A stretch of 64,000 bases of DNA from Aminobacter sp039907765 (GTDB lineage: Bacteria; Pseudomonadota; Alphaproteobacteria; Rhizobiales; Rhizobiaceae), in contig NZ_JARDJI010000001.1 of assembly GCF_039907765.1 (NCBI RefSeq), forward strand, positions 1 through 64,000, read 5' to 3'. How positions within the stretch are numbered: the stretch's first letter is position 1; the number at the start of each line of letters is the position of its first letter. Below are positions 41,507 through 51,130 of this stretch, in pieces. Both the position numbers and the translations under genes were made by a program. Below the pieces are notes generated by a model, which searched no databases, was not told the DNA's origin, and was given only the letters and a program-made list of their open reading frames with translations.

Positions 41507-43156
41507 TTAAGCCGCGAGCTTGCCTTCCAGCGCCTTGGTGATCAGTTCGCGGGTCTCGGCGATGCCGTAGAGGGCGGCGAAGGAGCCGAAGCGCGGGCCG
41601 CGCTCCTGGCCGATCAGCACCTGGTAGATCATCTGGAAGAAGGCGCCCGACACGCCAGGGCCGCCTTCCGGGCTCTGCTTCGAATGATCCTGGTAGCGCT
41701 CGATCTTGCGGGCGACGTTGAGCGAGGCGTTCTGGATCGCTTCGCCGTCGGCGCCGGCAGGCAGTTCGCCCAGCGCCTTTTCGAGGGCCGCAAGTGCCTC
41801 GCGCTCGACCTCGTCGGGCGCGCGGAACACCTTCGTCGGCTTCACGAAATCGTCGAAGTAGCGGATGGCGTAGCCGGTCAGCTTGTCGAGCTCGGGATGC
41901 GTCTCGGGCGTCACGCCGGGAGCATGGCGCGAGATGAAGCCCCACAGCACGCTCTTGTCATGCGCGTTCGAGGCGCTGACGAGGTTGAGCAGCAGCGAGA
42001 ACGGCACCGGCAGGTCGATGGCCGGCGGGTTGCCGTCGTGCATGTGCCAGACCGGGTTGCCGAGGCGCTCCTTCCAGGCCTGGCGCGGATAGGCGGCGAG
42101 GAAGCTGTAATATTCGTCGACCGCCTTCGGGATGACGTCGAAATAGAGCTTCTTGGCCTGGCGCGGGCGCTGGAACATGTAGAGCCCGAGGCTCTCGGTC
42201 GGCGCGTAGGTCAACCACTCGTCGATGGTGAGACCGTTGCCCTTGGACTTCGAGATCTTCTGGCCGTTCTCGTCGAGGAACAGTTCGTAGACGAAATGTT
42301 CCGGCGCGCGACCGCCGAGGATGACGCAGATGCGGTCGTAGATCGCCGCGTTGGTCTGGTGGTCCTTGCCGAACATCTCGAAATCGACGTCGAGCGCTGC
42401 CCAGCGCATGCCGAAGTCGGGCTTCCACTGCAGCTTGACCTTGCCGCCGGTGACCGACAGCGTCGTCTCCGTGCCATCGTCGTCGAAGGTGATGGTGCCG
42501 GCCTTGGCGTCGACGTTCTTCATCGGCACGTAGAGCACGCGGCCGCTCTTCGGTGAGATCGGCAGGAACGGGCTGTAGGTCGCCTGGCGCTCCTCGCCGA
42601 GTGTCGGCAGCATCACTTTCATGATGTCGTCGTACTTCTCGGCGGCCTTCAGCAGCATCGCGTCGAACTTGCCAGACTTGTAGTAGTCGGTGGCGCTGGC
42701 GAACTCGTAGTCGAAGCCGAAGGTGTCGAGGAAGCGGCGCAGCATCGCGTTGTTGTGGTGGCCGAAGCTCTCGTAGTCGCCGCCGAACGGGTTCGGCACG
42801 GCGGTCAGCGGCATGTGCAGATAGGGCTCGAGTGCTGTGCGATCCGGCACGTTGTCCGGGATCTTGCGCATGCCGTCCATGTCGTCGGAGAAGCAGAGCA
42901 GCCTGGTCTTGACCTTGCCCTCGGTCAGCACGTGGAAGGCGTGGCGCACCATCGTGGTGCGCGCCACCTCGCCGAACGTGCCGATGTGCGGCAGGCCGGA
43001 CGGGCCGTAGCCGGTCTCGAACAGGACCGTTTCGGGCAGGCCCGTCTTCTTGTAGCGCTCGACGATCTTTTTGGCTTCCTCGAACGGCCAGGCCTTGCTT
43101 TCGGCCGCGGCCGCCAGGAGTTCGGGGTTGAGATCGATCGCGTTTGATCTCGTCAT
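41507..43156 (-). CDS. lysK: Lysyl-tRNA synthetase, class I
   Basis: A 549-residue class I lysyl-tRNA synthetase, the archaeal-type enzyme that replaces the class II LysS in many alphaproteobacteria. The HIGH-type motif reads GPSGLPHIGTFGEVARTTMV, the KMSKS-type loop GQKISKSKGNGLT. In the catalytic fold, DVDFEMFGKDHQTNA and FVYELFLDENGQ are visible, and the C-terminal alpha-helix bundle binds the anticodon. Size is normal. It is divergent from the TerB gene. Confidence 0.92.
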   Translation of the reverse strand: MTRSNAIDLNPELLAAAAESKAWPFEEAKKIVERYKKTGLPETVLFETGYGPSGLPHIGTFGEVARTTMVRHAFHVLTEGKVKTRLLCFSDDMDGMRKIPDNVPDRTALEPYLHMPLTAVPNPFGGDYESFGHHNNAMLRRFLDTFGFDYEFASATDYYKSGKFDAMLLKAAEKYDDIMKVMLPTLGEERQATYSPFLPISPKSGRVLYVPMKNVDAKAGTITFDDDGTETTLSVTGGKVKLQWKPDFGMRWAALDVDFEMFGKDHQTNAAIYDRICVILGGRAPEHFVYELFLDENGQKISKSKGNGLTIDEWLTYAPTESLGLYMFQRPRQAKKLYFDVIPKAVDEYYSFLAAYPRQAWKERLGNPVWHMHDGNPPAIDLPVPFSLLLNLVSASNAHDKSVLWGFISRHAPGVTPETHPELDKLTGYAIRYFDDFVKPTKVFRAPDEVEREALAALEKALGELPAGADGEAIQNASLNVARKIERYQDHSKQSPEGGPGVSGAFFQMIYQVLIGQERGPRFGSFAALYGIAETRELITKALEGKLAA

Positions 43157-43309
43157 GTCGAGAGCCCTTTTCGTTGGACGGATTTTCCGCCGAAGACGGC
43201 CATGCTCTATGCGGCGAACCCGCGGGCGTCAACGATTCCAGCCGTTTTTCATTGCGGCGGGGCCGGCGCGTTCCTAAGTTCTGCGGGCATTCAACCTCTG
43301 GAGTATTCC

Positions 43310-43723
43310 ATGCCCCTGCCGACCGCCCACGAGGCGCTGATCTATCTGATGGTCATCACCTCCGCTTCCGACCGCGACATGACCGACGTCGAGCTGGCGC
43401 GGATCGGCGAGGTGGTCAGGACCTGGCCGATCTTCGTCGACTTCGACGAGAAGCGGCTGATCGGCGTGGCGCAGGATTGCCAGGAGCTGCTGCACGAGGA
43501 GCCCGGGCTGGAGGGCGTGCTGGACCTGGCAAGGCGGGCGATCCCCGAGCGCCTGCACGACACCGCCTATGCGGCGGCCTTCGAGGTCGCCTCGGTCGAC
43601 CTCGAAATGCGCATGGAGGAACTGCGCGTGCTGCAGCTGCTGCGCCAGCATCTGAGCGTCGATGCGCTGACGGTCGCGGCGATCGAGCGGGCGACCAAGG
43701 CCCGCCACCGCATGCTGACCTGA
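43310..43723 (+). CDS. TerB-family tellurite resistance protein
   Basis: A 137-residue helical protein of the TerB superfamily: ALIYLMVITSASDRDMTDVELARIG, a conserved acidic block, then LLHEEPGLEGVLDLARRAIPERLHDTAYAAAFEVASVD. These proteins bind divalent metal at acidic clusters; the link to tellurite is by family name and not by this gene. CTGGAG precedes the ATG. Its stop lies 3 bp from the convergent solute-binding gene. Confidence 0.85.
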   Translation: MPLPTAHEALIYLMVITSASDRDMTDVELARIGEVVRTWPIFVDFDEKRLIGVAQDCQELLHEEPGLEGVLDLARRAIPERLHDTAYAAAFEVASVDLEMRMEELRVLQLLRQHLSVDALTVAAIERATKARHRMLT

Positions 43724-43726
43724 CTG

Positions 43727-44566
43727 TCAGTAGAAGCTGACGGGGAAGTAGCGCAGATAGAGTTCGGCGAAGGTGCCCTTCGCCGAAATCTCGTGCAGTG
43801 CGTAGTCGAAGGCCTCGGCCAGGCGCTGGTCATCGGGTTTTGCCGCGATAGCGAGCCCGGTGCCGAGATATTCGGGCGCGAGATAGGGCCCGCCGGCAAA
43901 GCGGCAGCAGCCTTCGGCCTCGGTGCCCGCCAGCCAGAACGACAGGCGCATGCCGTCGCCGAAGACGGCGTCGAGCTTGTCGGCCTTGAGGTCGCCGAAG
44001 AGCCATTCCGGCTTGGAGAAGGTGACGGCCTGGACCTGGGGGAAATAGTCACGCAGCACCCGCTCATGCGCCGAGCCGGCAATGACGCCGACGCGCTTGC
44101 CGGCGAGCTTGTCGACGAGCGGCTCGGTGACGGCCTGGGGCTTCTTCATGATGAAGCGCGCCGGAAACTGGAGATAGGGCCGCGAGAAGGCGTATTGCTC
44201 GCGGTTGTCGGCGGTGGCCGGCACGCCGGCGATGAGCGCCTCGCCTTCGCCGGCCTTGAGGGCCCCGTCGAGCTCCGCCCAGGGCAGCGCCTGGATCTGG
44301 CATTTTTCGGGAATGCCCAGTTCGGCGCAGATGGCGCGGGCGAGATCGACATGGAAGCCCGACAGGCGGCCATTCTTGTCGATGAAGTTGAAGGGCGGGA
44401 AGTCCGTCGTCGTCAGGAAACGCAGCCGCGGCATCGCCGAAAGATCCGGCTTCGGCAGCCTCTCCTTCTGGTCCCACAGGACCGGCACCTGCGGTTCCGC
44501 GGCAGCCGGCGCGGCGAGAGCCGTCAACGACATGGCCGTCGCAAGCATCAGCGGTGCGAATTTCAT
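43727..44566 (-). CDS. Amino-acid-type periplasmic solute-binding protein
   Basis: A 279-residue family-3 binding protein. The signal peptide MKFAPLMLATAMSLTALAAPAAA is followed by a domain with LRFLTTTDFPPFNFIDKNGRLSGFHVDLARAICAELG (substrate site), KRVGVIAGSAHERVL, and the closing part FWLAGTEAEGCC. The frame extends to 44647, but ATG 44566 with CCGGAG upstream is preferred. No permease or ATPase gene is adjacent, so it may be an orphan or work with a distant transporter. The upstream 360 bp (44567-44926) hold an AT-rich stretch near 44695-44712 (GATATATATTCC) that could be a promoter; I see no gene there. Confidence 0.85.
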   Translation of the reverse strand: MKFAPLMLATAMSLTALAAPAAAEPQVPVLWDQKERLPKPDLSAMPRLRFLTTTDFPPFNFIDKNGRLSGFHVDLARAICAELGIPEKCQIQALPWAELDGALKAGEGEALIAGVPATADNREQYAFSRPYLQFPARFIMKKPQAVTEPLVDKLAGKRVGVIAGSAHERVLRDYFPQVQAVTFSKPEWLFGDLKADKLDAVFGDGMRLSFWLAGTEAEGCCRFAGGPYLAPEYLGTGLAIAAKPDDQRLAEAFDYALHEISAKGTFAELYLRYFPVSFY

Positions 44567-44926
44567 GAATGCTCCGGCCAATTCCCCATCCTGTGAGCAA
44601 GCATTAGCGCCGCTGCCGTGGCCAGGCAAAGCCCCCTGCGACGCCACGATGCAACTTTATGTGAGTTGATGCAGCGATGCCGCTGAACATATAGCATGAT
44701 ATATATTCCGCCTGTTAACTCACCCGTTCGGGGCATGGAACAGCGCCCGGCGATATGCATAGATGGCGGCAGGGCTTGCAGCATTGGGGGATGTTGCAGT
44801 GGCACTGGACCAGTCGCCGTGGGGAGGATGTGCGGGGGCGTACAGATCGTGTGCTGCGATCGGTGCGGTTTGGTCCGACTATCGTTGTAGTATCCAAATT
44901 TGCGGCTCGCAGGCCGCGGGTGCGTG

Positions 44927-46870
44927 ATGGTTGCCGCGGACGCAAGTCGAGCAACCATCCGCCCCTCTTTTTTTGCGCGCAAGCCTGCCGCTGATGGCAT
45001 CCTGCCGGGCGAAAGCGCCCGAATCCCCGTCGATCCGTCCTTTCCCATTCCAGCCAGCATGGATGATATGCATGCGGTGCTCGGCGGCCTCGGCGTATCG
45101 CCAAGCGAGTGCGCGCGGCTGGCGGCGCAGGCGCGTTTTCACGGCACCACGTTCCAGGCAGAGGTGCTGGCGTCTGGCCAGGTGTCCGAGCCGGCCTATT
45201 TTGCCGCAATGGCGCGTGCGATCGGCCTGCAATATGCCGGATCCATCGATCCCGAACGGCTGTTCCTCGACGAGGGAGCATGCATGGAGATGCTCGGCCG
45301 CAGCGACCGCATCATGGCCGCGGGCTATCTCGACGGGGAAGGCCGGCTGTGCAAGCTCATCGCCCCCTCCCAGGCCGGCTGGGACAGCCTGCGCCGGCGC
45401 TGCGGGCAGGATATCAGGCATCGCGTGAGCATCGTCACGCCCTCGGCGCTGCGCAAGGCGCTGCTGGCGCGCTTCCATCGCAGCCTGACCCGGAGGGCAC
45501 GCGACGCCCTGTACGAACAGCAGCCGGAGCATTCGGCGCGGCACGTGATGTGGCCGTGGCAGGGTTATGCGCTCGGCATGCTGACGGGATTTCTGCCCGT
45601 CGCCATGGCGACCGTGCCGACATTGATGCTGTTTGGCCTGCACCTGTTGCTGGTGACGTTCTTCATCGCCTGCGCCGCCTTGCGCACGGCGGCGGCGATC
45701 TCGCGGCCGCCGGCGAGACAGCCGCGGATTTCGATGCTCCTGTCGCCGGACCTGCCCGTCTATTCGGTGATCGTTGCGCTCTACCAGGAGGCGGAGGTGG
45801 TGCCCGACCTGCTCATCGGGCTGAGCCGGCTGCATTGGCCGCGAACCAAGCTGGAGATCAAGCTGGTGTGCGAGGGGGATGACCTCGAGACCATCGCCGC
45901 CATCCAGACGCATCCGCTCAGCCGAAATGTGGAGCTTGTGCTGGTGCCGCCGTCGCTGCCGCGCACCAAGCCCAAGGCATTGGCCTACGCGCTGCCGCTG
46001 ACGCGCGGCGAACTGGTGGTCCTCTACGACGCCGAGGACCGGCCCGATTCCATGCAACTGGTGGAGGCCTGGCAGCGCTTTCACGCTTCGGGCCGCGATC
46101 TCGCCTGCCTGCAGGCGCCGCTCGAGATCGCCAACCGCCGCGCCGGGCTGATCGCCAACATGTTCGGTTTCGAATACGCGGCGCTGTTCCGCGGGCTCCT
46201 GCCCTTCCTCGCGCACAACGAGCTGATGCTGCCGCTGGGCGGGACGTCGAACCACTTTCGCCGCGAGGTGCTCGAAGAGGTCGGCGGCTGGGACCCCTAC
46301 AATGTGACCGAGGACGCCGATCTCGGCCTCAGGCTGGCGCGCCGCGGCTATCGCTGCGAGACGCTGTCGCGGCCGACCCGGGAGGACGGACCCGAGGACT
46401 TCCGCTCCTGGCATCGCCAGCGCGTGCGCTGGCTCAAGGGCTGGATCATGACCTGGCTGGTGCACATGCGCGAGCCGGCTCTGCTGGCGCGGCAATTGCC
46501 CGTGCTGTCGTTCGTGGTGACGCAGATCCTGTTCGCCGGCATGGTGCTGTCGTCGCTGCTGCACCTGTTGCTGATCCTGCTGCTGGTCGGCCTCGGCGTG
46601 CAGCTGGCCTTCGACCTGCAGACGGAGCTCTGGCAGTCCTACCTGGTGGCCTTCGACATCTTCAGCATGCTCCTGGGCTACGGCTCCTTCCTGTTCCTGG
46701 GCTGGATCGTGCTGAAGCCGCAGGACCGGCACGACTTCTGGAAGCTGTGCCTGTTCACGCCGGTCTACTGGACAATGCTGTCGCTCGCCGCATGGTGCGC
46801 GCTGTTCGAACTGTGGCGGCGTCCGCACCATTGGGCCAAGACGCCGCACCGCAGGGCACGTTTATTCTGA
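44927..46870 (+). CDS. GT2 glycosyltransferase with GspE-N-like domain (XagB/NfrB-like)
   Basis: A 647-residue membrane glycosyltransferase. The N-terminal 150 residues resemble the GspE/MshE N-terminal domain (SPSECARLAAQARFHGTTFQAEVLASGQVSEPAYFAAMARAIGLQY). The catalytic GT2 part has VYSVIVALYQEAEVV, YDAEDRPD (metal site), VTEDADLGLRLA and the QRVRW motif. About six membrane helices flank it (LTGFLPVAMATVPTLMLFGL; LSFVVTQILFAGMVLSSLLHLLLILLLVGLG and later). Such proteins make exopolysaccharide or adhesins such as those of Caulobacter XagB. The start is uncertain (ATG 44927, alternative 45059 or TTG 44900). Confidence 0.85.
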   Translation: MVAADASRATIRPSFFARKPAADGILPGESARIPVDPSFPIPASMDDMHAVLGGLGVSPSECARLAAQARFHGTTFQAEVLASGQVSEPAYFAAMARAIGLQYAGSIDPERLFLDEGACMEMLGRSDRIMAAGYLDGEGRLCKLIAPSQAGWDSLRRRCGQDIRHRVSIVTPSALRKALLARFHRSLTRRARDALYEQQPEHSARHVMWPWQGYALGMLTGFLPVAMATVPTLMLFGLHLLLVTFFIACAALRTAAAISRPPARQPRISMLLSPDLPVYSVIVALYQEAEVVPDLLIGLSRLHWPRTKLEIKLVCEGDDLETIAAIQTHPLSRNVELVLVPPSLPRTKPKALAYALPLTRGELVVLYDAEDRPDSMQLVEAWQRFHASGRDLACLQAPLEIANRRAGLIANMFGFEYAALFRGLLPFLAHNELMLPLGGTSNHFRREVLEEVGGWDPYNVTEDADLGLRLARRGYRCETLSRPTREDGPEDFRSWHRQRVRWLKGWIMTWLVHMREPALLARQLPVLSFVVTQILFAGMVLSSLLHLLLILLLVGLGVQLAFDLQTELWQSYLVAFDIFSMLLGYGSFLFLGWIVLKPQDRHDFWKLCLFTPVYWTMLSLAAWCALFELWRRPHHWAKTPHRRARLF

Positions 46871-46877
46871 GCGCGGA

Positions 46878-47819
46878 TCAGTCGTTCAGGAACTTCATGC
46901 CTTCGTGGATGACCTTGCCGTCGGGACGGCCGATGGCATCGAGGTCGCGGCCCGGATAGTTGAGGGCGCGCAGCACGTGGCGGATGACGGCGATCCGCGC
47001 CCGCCGCTTGTCGTTGGCCTGCACGACGATCCAGGGCGCGCGCGCCGTGTGCGTCTTCTCCACCATCAGCTCGATGGCCTTGGTGTAGTCGTCCCACTTG
47101 GTCATGCCTGCAACGTCCATCGGCGAGAACTTCCAGTTCTTCAGCGGGCTGTGGCGGCGGTCGTGGAAGCGCTTGAGCTGCATCTCCTGGCTGATGTCGA
47201 GCCAGAACTTGAACAGGTAGATGCCCTCGTTGACGATCATCTCCTCGAAATGCGGCGCCTCGTCGAGGAACTGCCGGTGCTGCTCGGGCGTGCAGAAGCC
47301 CATGACCGGCTCGACGCCGGCGCGGTTGTACCAGGAGCGGTCGAAGGTGACGAACTCGCCGGCGGTCGGGAACTGGGCGACGTAGCGCTGGAAGTACCAC
47401 TGGCCGCGCTCGGTTTCGGTCGGCTTGGGGAGCGCCACGTTGCGCGCGGTGCGCGGGTTCATGTACTGCCTGATCGCAAAGATGGTACCGCCCTTGCCGG
47501 CGGCGTCGCGGCCCTCGAACAATGCCAGCACCCGCCTGCCAGTCGCCTGCATCCAGGCCTGGCACTTGACCAGCTCGATCTGGATCTGTTCCAGCGTCTC
47601 TTCGTATTCCTTCTCGGGCAGCTTGTCGTCGTAGGGATAGTTGCCCGACTTCAGCGCCTTCTTGTCGACCCAGTCGGGCAGTTTCGGGTCGTTGATGTCG
47701 AAGCTGCGCTCCTCCTTGCCAACCTTGAGCCTGACCGGGCCGGCCTCGGCGGCAGGGGGCACGCCGACGGCCTCGGCGGGAGCATCCTTCTTGCTTTCCT
47801 TGTCTTTTTTCATGGCCAC
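46878..47819 (-). CDS. ppk2: Polyphosphate kinase 2
   Basis: A 313-residue PPK2, which transfers phosphate between polyphosphate and nucleotides. Walker A is EGRDAAGKGGT, followed by FDRSWYNRAGVEPVMGFCTPEQ (the conserved lid-like block), LKRFHDRRHSPLKNWKFSP and DRKRRARIAV-like ANDKRRARIAVIRH. It opens with GTG/ATG at 47819/47813 after GGAAAGG. It is divergent from phoR, so polyphosphate metabolism lies beside the phosphate sensor. Confidence 0.92.
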   Translation of the reverse strand: MAMKKDKESKKDAPAEAVGVPPAAEAGPVRLKVGKEERSFDINDPKLPDWVDKKALKSGNYPYDDKLPEKEYEETLEQIQIELVKCQAWMQATGRRVLALFEGRDAAGKGGTIFAIRQYMNPRTARNVALPKPTETERGQWYFQRYVAQFPTAGEFVTFDRSWYNRAGVEPVMGFCTPEQHRQFLDEAPHFEEMIVNEGIYLFKFWLDISQEMQLKRFHDRRHSPLKNWKFSPMDVAGMTKWDDYTKAIELMVEKTHTARAPWIVVQANDKRRARIAVIRHVLRALNYPGRDLDAIGRPDGKVIHEGMKFLND

Positions 47820-47916
47820 GGCACCTTTCCAGCTCTGCGAACCATGCTATTGGGTGGCACAATCGCGGTCCAGAGGCATGTTGGATGCCTCGGGCCGTGC
47901 ATCGCGATGGGCAGAG

Positions 47917-49194
47917 ATGGCGGATACCGGCACCCAGACACGAGCGAAGCGGACGGTGCGCCTCACAGCCGGGCGCCTCTACCAGAACCGGTGGATGCTC
48001 GCCGCGGCCGCCGTCGCCGTGCTTGCAGTGCATTTTTACGGCGCCGACTCCGCCTGGGTGACCGTATTCGCCATCGTCCTGCTCTTCCTGTTTGCGATGG
48101 TCGCGCCCCGCACCAATGCCGGGCGGCGCCTGGCCGAGGTGGCGGCGCGTGCGGAGCGCTCGCCGCTCGACCGGCTGTCGGGCGAAAAGCTGGCCGCGGC
48201 CGTTGCCGACCCGCTGATCATCTTCGATCGCGGCGGCGCCGCGGTGCACGCCAACGAGGCCGCCGAGACGGCCTTCGGCGCCATCAAGCCCGAGCTGCCG
48301 CTGCTGCTGAAATTCCGCGCGCCGGAAATGCAGGCCCTGATCGAGGGCGTGCTCGACGGCCGCAACGGCTCGCTGACGGCTGAATATGTCGAAAGGGTGC
48401 CTTTCGAACGGGTCTTCCGCGTCACCGCATCGGCGGTCGGGCGCGGCACCGGCCTGTTCGTGCTTGCCTTCAAGGACCAGAGCGAGTCGCGCCGCATCGA
48501 CCGCATGCGTGCCGACTTCATCGCCAATGCCAGCCACGAGTTGCGCACGCCGCTGGCCTCGATCGCCGGCTTCGTCGAGACGCTGCGCGGACCGGCCCGC
48601 AACGATGCCAATGCGCGCGACCAGTTCCTGCAGATCATGCAGAACCAGACCGGCCGCATGGCGCGGCTGATCGACGACCTGCTGTCCCTGTCGCGGCTGG
48701 AGATGAAGCCCTATCTCAAGCCCGGCGTGAAGGTTGACCTGCGCCAGACGGTGGAGGCGGTGATCGCCTCGCTGGCGCCGCTCGCCGCCGAGACCGGCGT
48801 GGTGGTGGAGCGCGATTTCGCCGAGGGCCCGCTGGAGGTCCACGGCGACCGCGACGAGCTGTTCCAGGTGTTCCAGAACCTGCTCGAGAACGCCTGCAAA
48901 TACGGCCAGTCGGGCGGACGCGTGGAGGTGTCGATGCGGCGCGTCAGCGAGGCCGGCGAACCGGAGCTGGAAGTGACGGTGCGCGACTTCGGCCCGGGCA
49001 TACCGGCCGAGCATATTCCGCGCGTCACCGAGCGCTTCTATCGGGTGGACGTCGAGACCAGCCGCGCCCAGAAGGGCACCGGGCTGGGCCTTTCTATCGT
49101 CAAGCACATATTGAGCCGGCACAACGGCCGGCTGACCATCAGGTCGGAACTCGGCAAGGGATCGGCCTTCACCGTGTCGTTGCCGGCGCGCTGA
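47917..49194 (+). CDS. phoR: Phosphate regulon sensor histidine kinase PhoR
   Basis: A 425-residue membrane sensor kinase. Two helices (WMLAAAAVAVLAVHFYGA; WVTVFAIVLLFLFAMVA) precede a PAS-like domain (LADPLIIFDRGGAAVHANEAAETAFG), then H-box ANASHELRTPLASIAGF, N-box NLLENACKYG, and G-boxes DFGPGIP and GTGLGLSIVKHI. The C-terminal half is the standard PhoR layout. An upstream ATG at 47878 is equally possible. Unusually for rhizobia, it is followed directly by phoU without pstSCAB. Confidence 0.9.
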   Translation: MADTGTQTRAKRTVRLTAGRLYQNRWMLAAAAVAVLAVHFYGADSAWVTVFAIVLLFLFAMVAPRTNAGRRLAEVAARAERSPLDRLSGEKLAAAVADPLIIFDRGGAAVHANEAAETAFGAIKPELPLLLKFRAPEMQALIEGVLDGRNGSLTAEYVERVPFERVFRVTASAVGRGTGLFVLAFKDQSESRRIDRMRADFIANASHELRTPLASIAGFVETLRGPARNDANARDQFLQIMQNQTGRMARLIDDLLSLSRLEMKPYLKPGVKVDLRQTVEAVIASLAPLAAETGVVVERDFAEGPLEVHGDRDELFQVFQNLLENACKYGQSGGRVEVSMRRVSEAGEPELEVTVRDFGPGIPAEHIPRVTERFYRVDVETSRAQKGTGLGLSIVKHILSRHNGRLTIRSELGKGSAFTVSLPAR

Positions 49195-49299
49195 GCCGGC
49201 AAAAGGTTTGCCGACGCCAAGCATTTCTTTTTTCTGTCATCAGGCTAGCTTAGGCTTGCGGATTTAGAAGCGTGAATCATCCGCCAAGCAGGAAGGCCC

Positions 49300-50031
49300 G
49301 TGTCGCAAATGCAGTCCGTTCACATCGTCAGCGCCTATGACGAGGAGCTGAAGTTCCTCGCCCGCAAGATCGCGGCCATGGGCGGCCAGGCCGAGCGCAT
49401 GGTCGACCGCGCGGTCGCAGCGCTCGTCAATGGCGATCCGGAGCTCGGGCAACGGGTGATCCAGGACGACGCGCTGCTGGACGAGGCCGAGCGCGAGATC
49501 GACGACAAGGCGATCCTGATCATCGCCCGCCGCCAGCCGATGGCGACCGACCTGCGCGAGATCATCGGGGCGATCCGCATCTCGGCCGACCTCGAGCGTG
49601 TCGGCGACCTCGGCAAGAACATCGCCAAGCGCGTCTCGGTGGTGGCCGAGGGGCGGCAGCCCACCAGCCTTTTCCGCGGCCTCGAGGCGCTGGCCGAACT
49701 GGCGCTGACACAGCTCAAGGAAGTGCTCGACGTCTATGCTTCGCGCTCGGTCGAGAAGATCGGCTTCGTGCGCGACCGCGACGAGCAGATCGACGCCATG
49801 TACACATCCCTGTTCCGCGAGCTGCTGACCTACATGATGGAGGACCCGCGCAACATCACGCCCTGCACGCATCTCCTGTTCGTGGCCAAGAACATCGAGC
49901 GCATCGGCGACCACGCCACCAACATCGCCGAGACCATCTATTACATCGTCACCGGCGAGCAGATGCCGCCCGAGCGGCCGAAGGAGGACGCGAGCCATCG
50001 CGTCACGCTGGCCGCCGAGGCCAAGCCCTGA
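49300..50031 (+). CDS. phoU: Phosphate transport regulator PhoU
   Basis: A 243-residue PhoU with two three-helix PhoU domains: FLARKIAAMGGQAERMVDRAVAALV, DDKAILIIARRQPMATDLREII, then DLERVGDLGKNIAKR and in the second half VAKNIERIGDHATNIAETIYYIV, the conserved E/D(D)xxxD metal motifs. It starts at GTG 49300 after AGGAAGG. It normally negatively controls PhoR through the PstSCAB transporter, which is not encoded here. Confidence 0.93.
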   Translation: MSQMQSVHIVSAYDEELKFLARKIAAMGGQAERMVDRAVAALVNGDPELGQRVIQDDALLDEAEREIDDKAILIIARRQPMATDLREIIGAIRISADLERVGDLGKNIAKRVSVVAEGRQPTSLFRGLEALAELALTQLKEVLDVYASRSVEKIGFVRDRDEQIDAMYTSLFRELLTYMMEDPRNITPCTHLLFVAKNIERIGDHATNIAETIYYIVTGEQMPPERPKEDASHRVTLAAEAKP

Positions 50032-50119
50032 GCCCCGACGCAAGGCACTTCTACGGATTGCGGCGAGGGACTAGACTGAACGCCTGACCGCGCAGGCACA
50101 TCATCGTCCAGGTGCAGCC

Positions 50120-51127
50120 ATGACCGAGTTAGCCAGGAAGTTCGACCAGAACCCGGAAGCGGGCGTCGTCGCGTCGAGCGTCTATCTCGGCGGGCGCAGG
50201 CTGGCCGACATCGCCATCGAGGAAGCCGGAGACTGGGCCGCCAAGGACGGCCATGTGGTGTGGATCGGGCTCCTGGAGCCGAGCCGCGAACTGCTCCTGC
50301 GGGTGCAGAAGCAGTTCAACCTCCACGACCTGGCGATCGAGGATGCCGAGCATCCGCACCAGCGCCCCAAGATCGAGCAATATGGCGATGCGCTCTTCAT
50401 CGTCGCGCGCACCGCGCAGCTGGTGCAGGGCAGGGTGGACTTCGGCGAGACCCACATGTTCGTCGGCAAGGGCTACATCGTCAGCGTCCGGCACGGCGTC
50501 TCGACGTCCTACGCGGCGGTCCGCCAGCATTGGGAATCCTGCCCGAGCGCGCTGGCCAAGGGCGAGGACTTCATCCTCTACGCCATCCTCGACTTCATCG
50601 TCGACAACTACATGCCCGTGCTCGAGCAGATCGAGGAGGAGGTCGACGCCATCGAGGACGGCGTGCTGGCGCGGCCGATGACCTCGAAGGACATCGAGCG
50701 GCTCTACATGCTGCGGCGCGACCTGCTACGCCTGCGCAACGCGGCCGGGCCGCTGGTCGAGGTCTGCCGGAGGCTGACGACGGCCGACCTGCCGCAACTT
50801 CGGCCCGCCATGCATCCGATGTTCCGGGACGTGAGCGACCATATCCGCACGGTACTCGAAAAGGTCGACACGCTGCGCGAGGTGCTGGCCTTCGCCTTCG
50901 AGGCGAGCGTGCTCGTCGGCCAGAGCCAGGAGACGGCGATCGCCAAGAAGCTGGCCTCATGGGCGGCGATCCTGGCCGTGCCGACCGCGCTCGCCGGCAT
51001 CTACGGCATGAACTTCCAGGACATGCCCGAACTCAGGTTTGCCTACGGCTATCCGACGGTGCTCGCCATCATCACGGTAGTGTGCTCGGTACTCTACTGG
51101 CGGTTCAGGAAGAACGGGTGGCTGTGA
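50120..51127 (+). CDS. corA: CorA-type magnesium/cobalt transporter
   Basis: A 335-residue CorA-type divalent-cation channel. The large N-terminal cytoplasmic domain (HDLAIEDAEHPHQRPKIEQYGDALFIVART) is followed by long helices and two C-terminal membrane helices. The conserved loop GMN appears in AGIYGMNFQDMPELRF and the end is YWRFRKNGWL. It lies 88 bp after phoU in the same direction, but its own promoter cannot be excluded. Confidence 0.93.
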   Translation: MTELARKFDQNPEAGVVASSVYLGGRRLADIAIEEAGDWAAKDGHVVWIGLLEPSRELLLRVQKQFNLHDLAIEDAEHPHQRPKIEQYGDALFIVARTAQLVQGRVDFGETHMFVGKGYIVSVRHGVSTSYAAVRQHWESCPSALAKGEDFILYAILDFIVDNYMPVLEQIEEEVDAIEDGVLARPMTSKDIERLYMLRRDLLRLRNAAGPLVEVCRRLTTADLPQLRPAMHPMFRDVSDHIRTVLEKVDTLREVLAFAFEASVLVGQSQETAIAKKLASWAAILAVPTALAGIYGMNFQDMPELRFAYGYPTVLAIITVVCSVLYWRFRKNGWL

Positions 51128-51130
51128 AGG

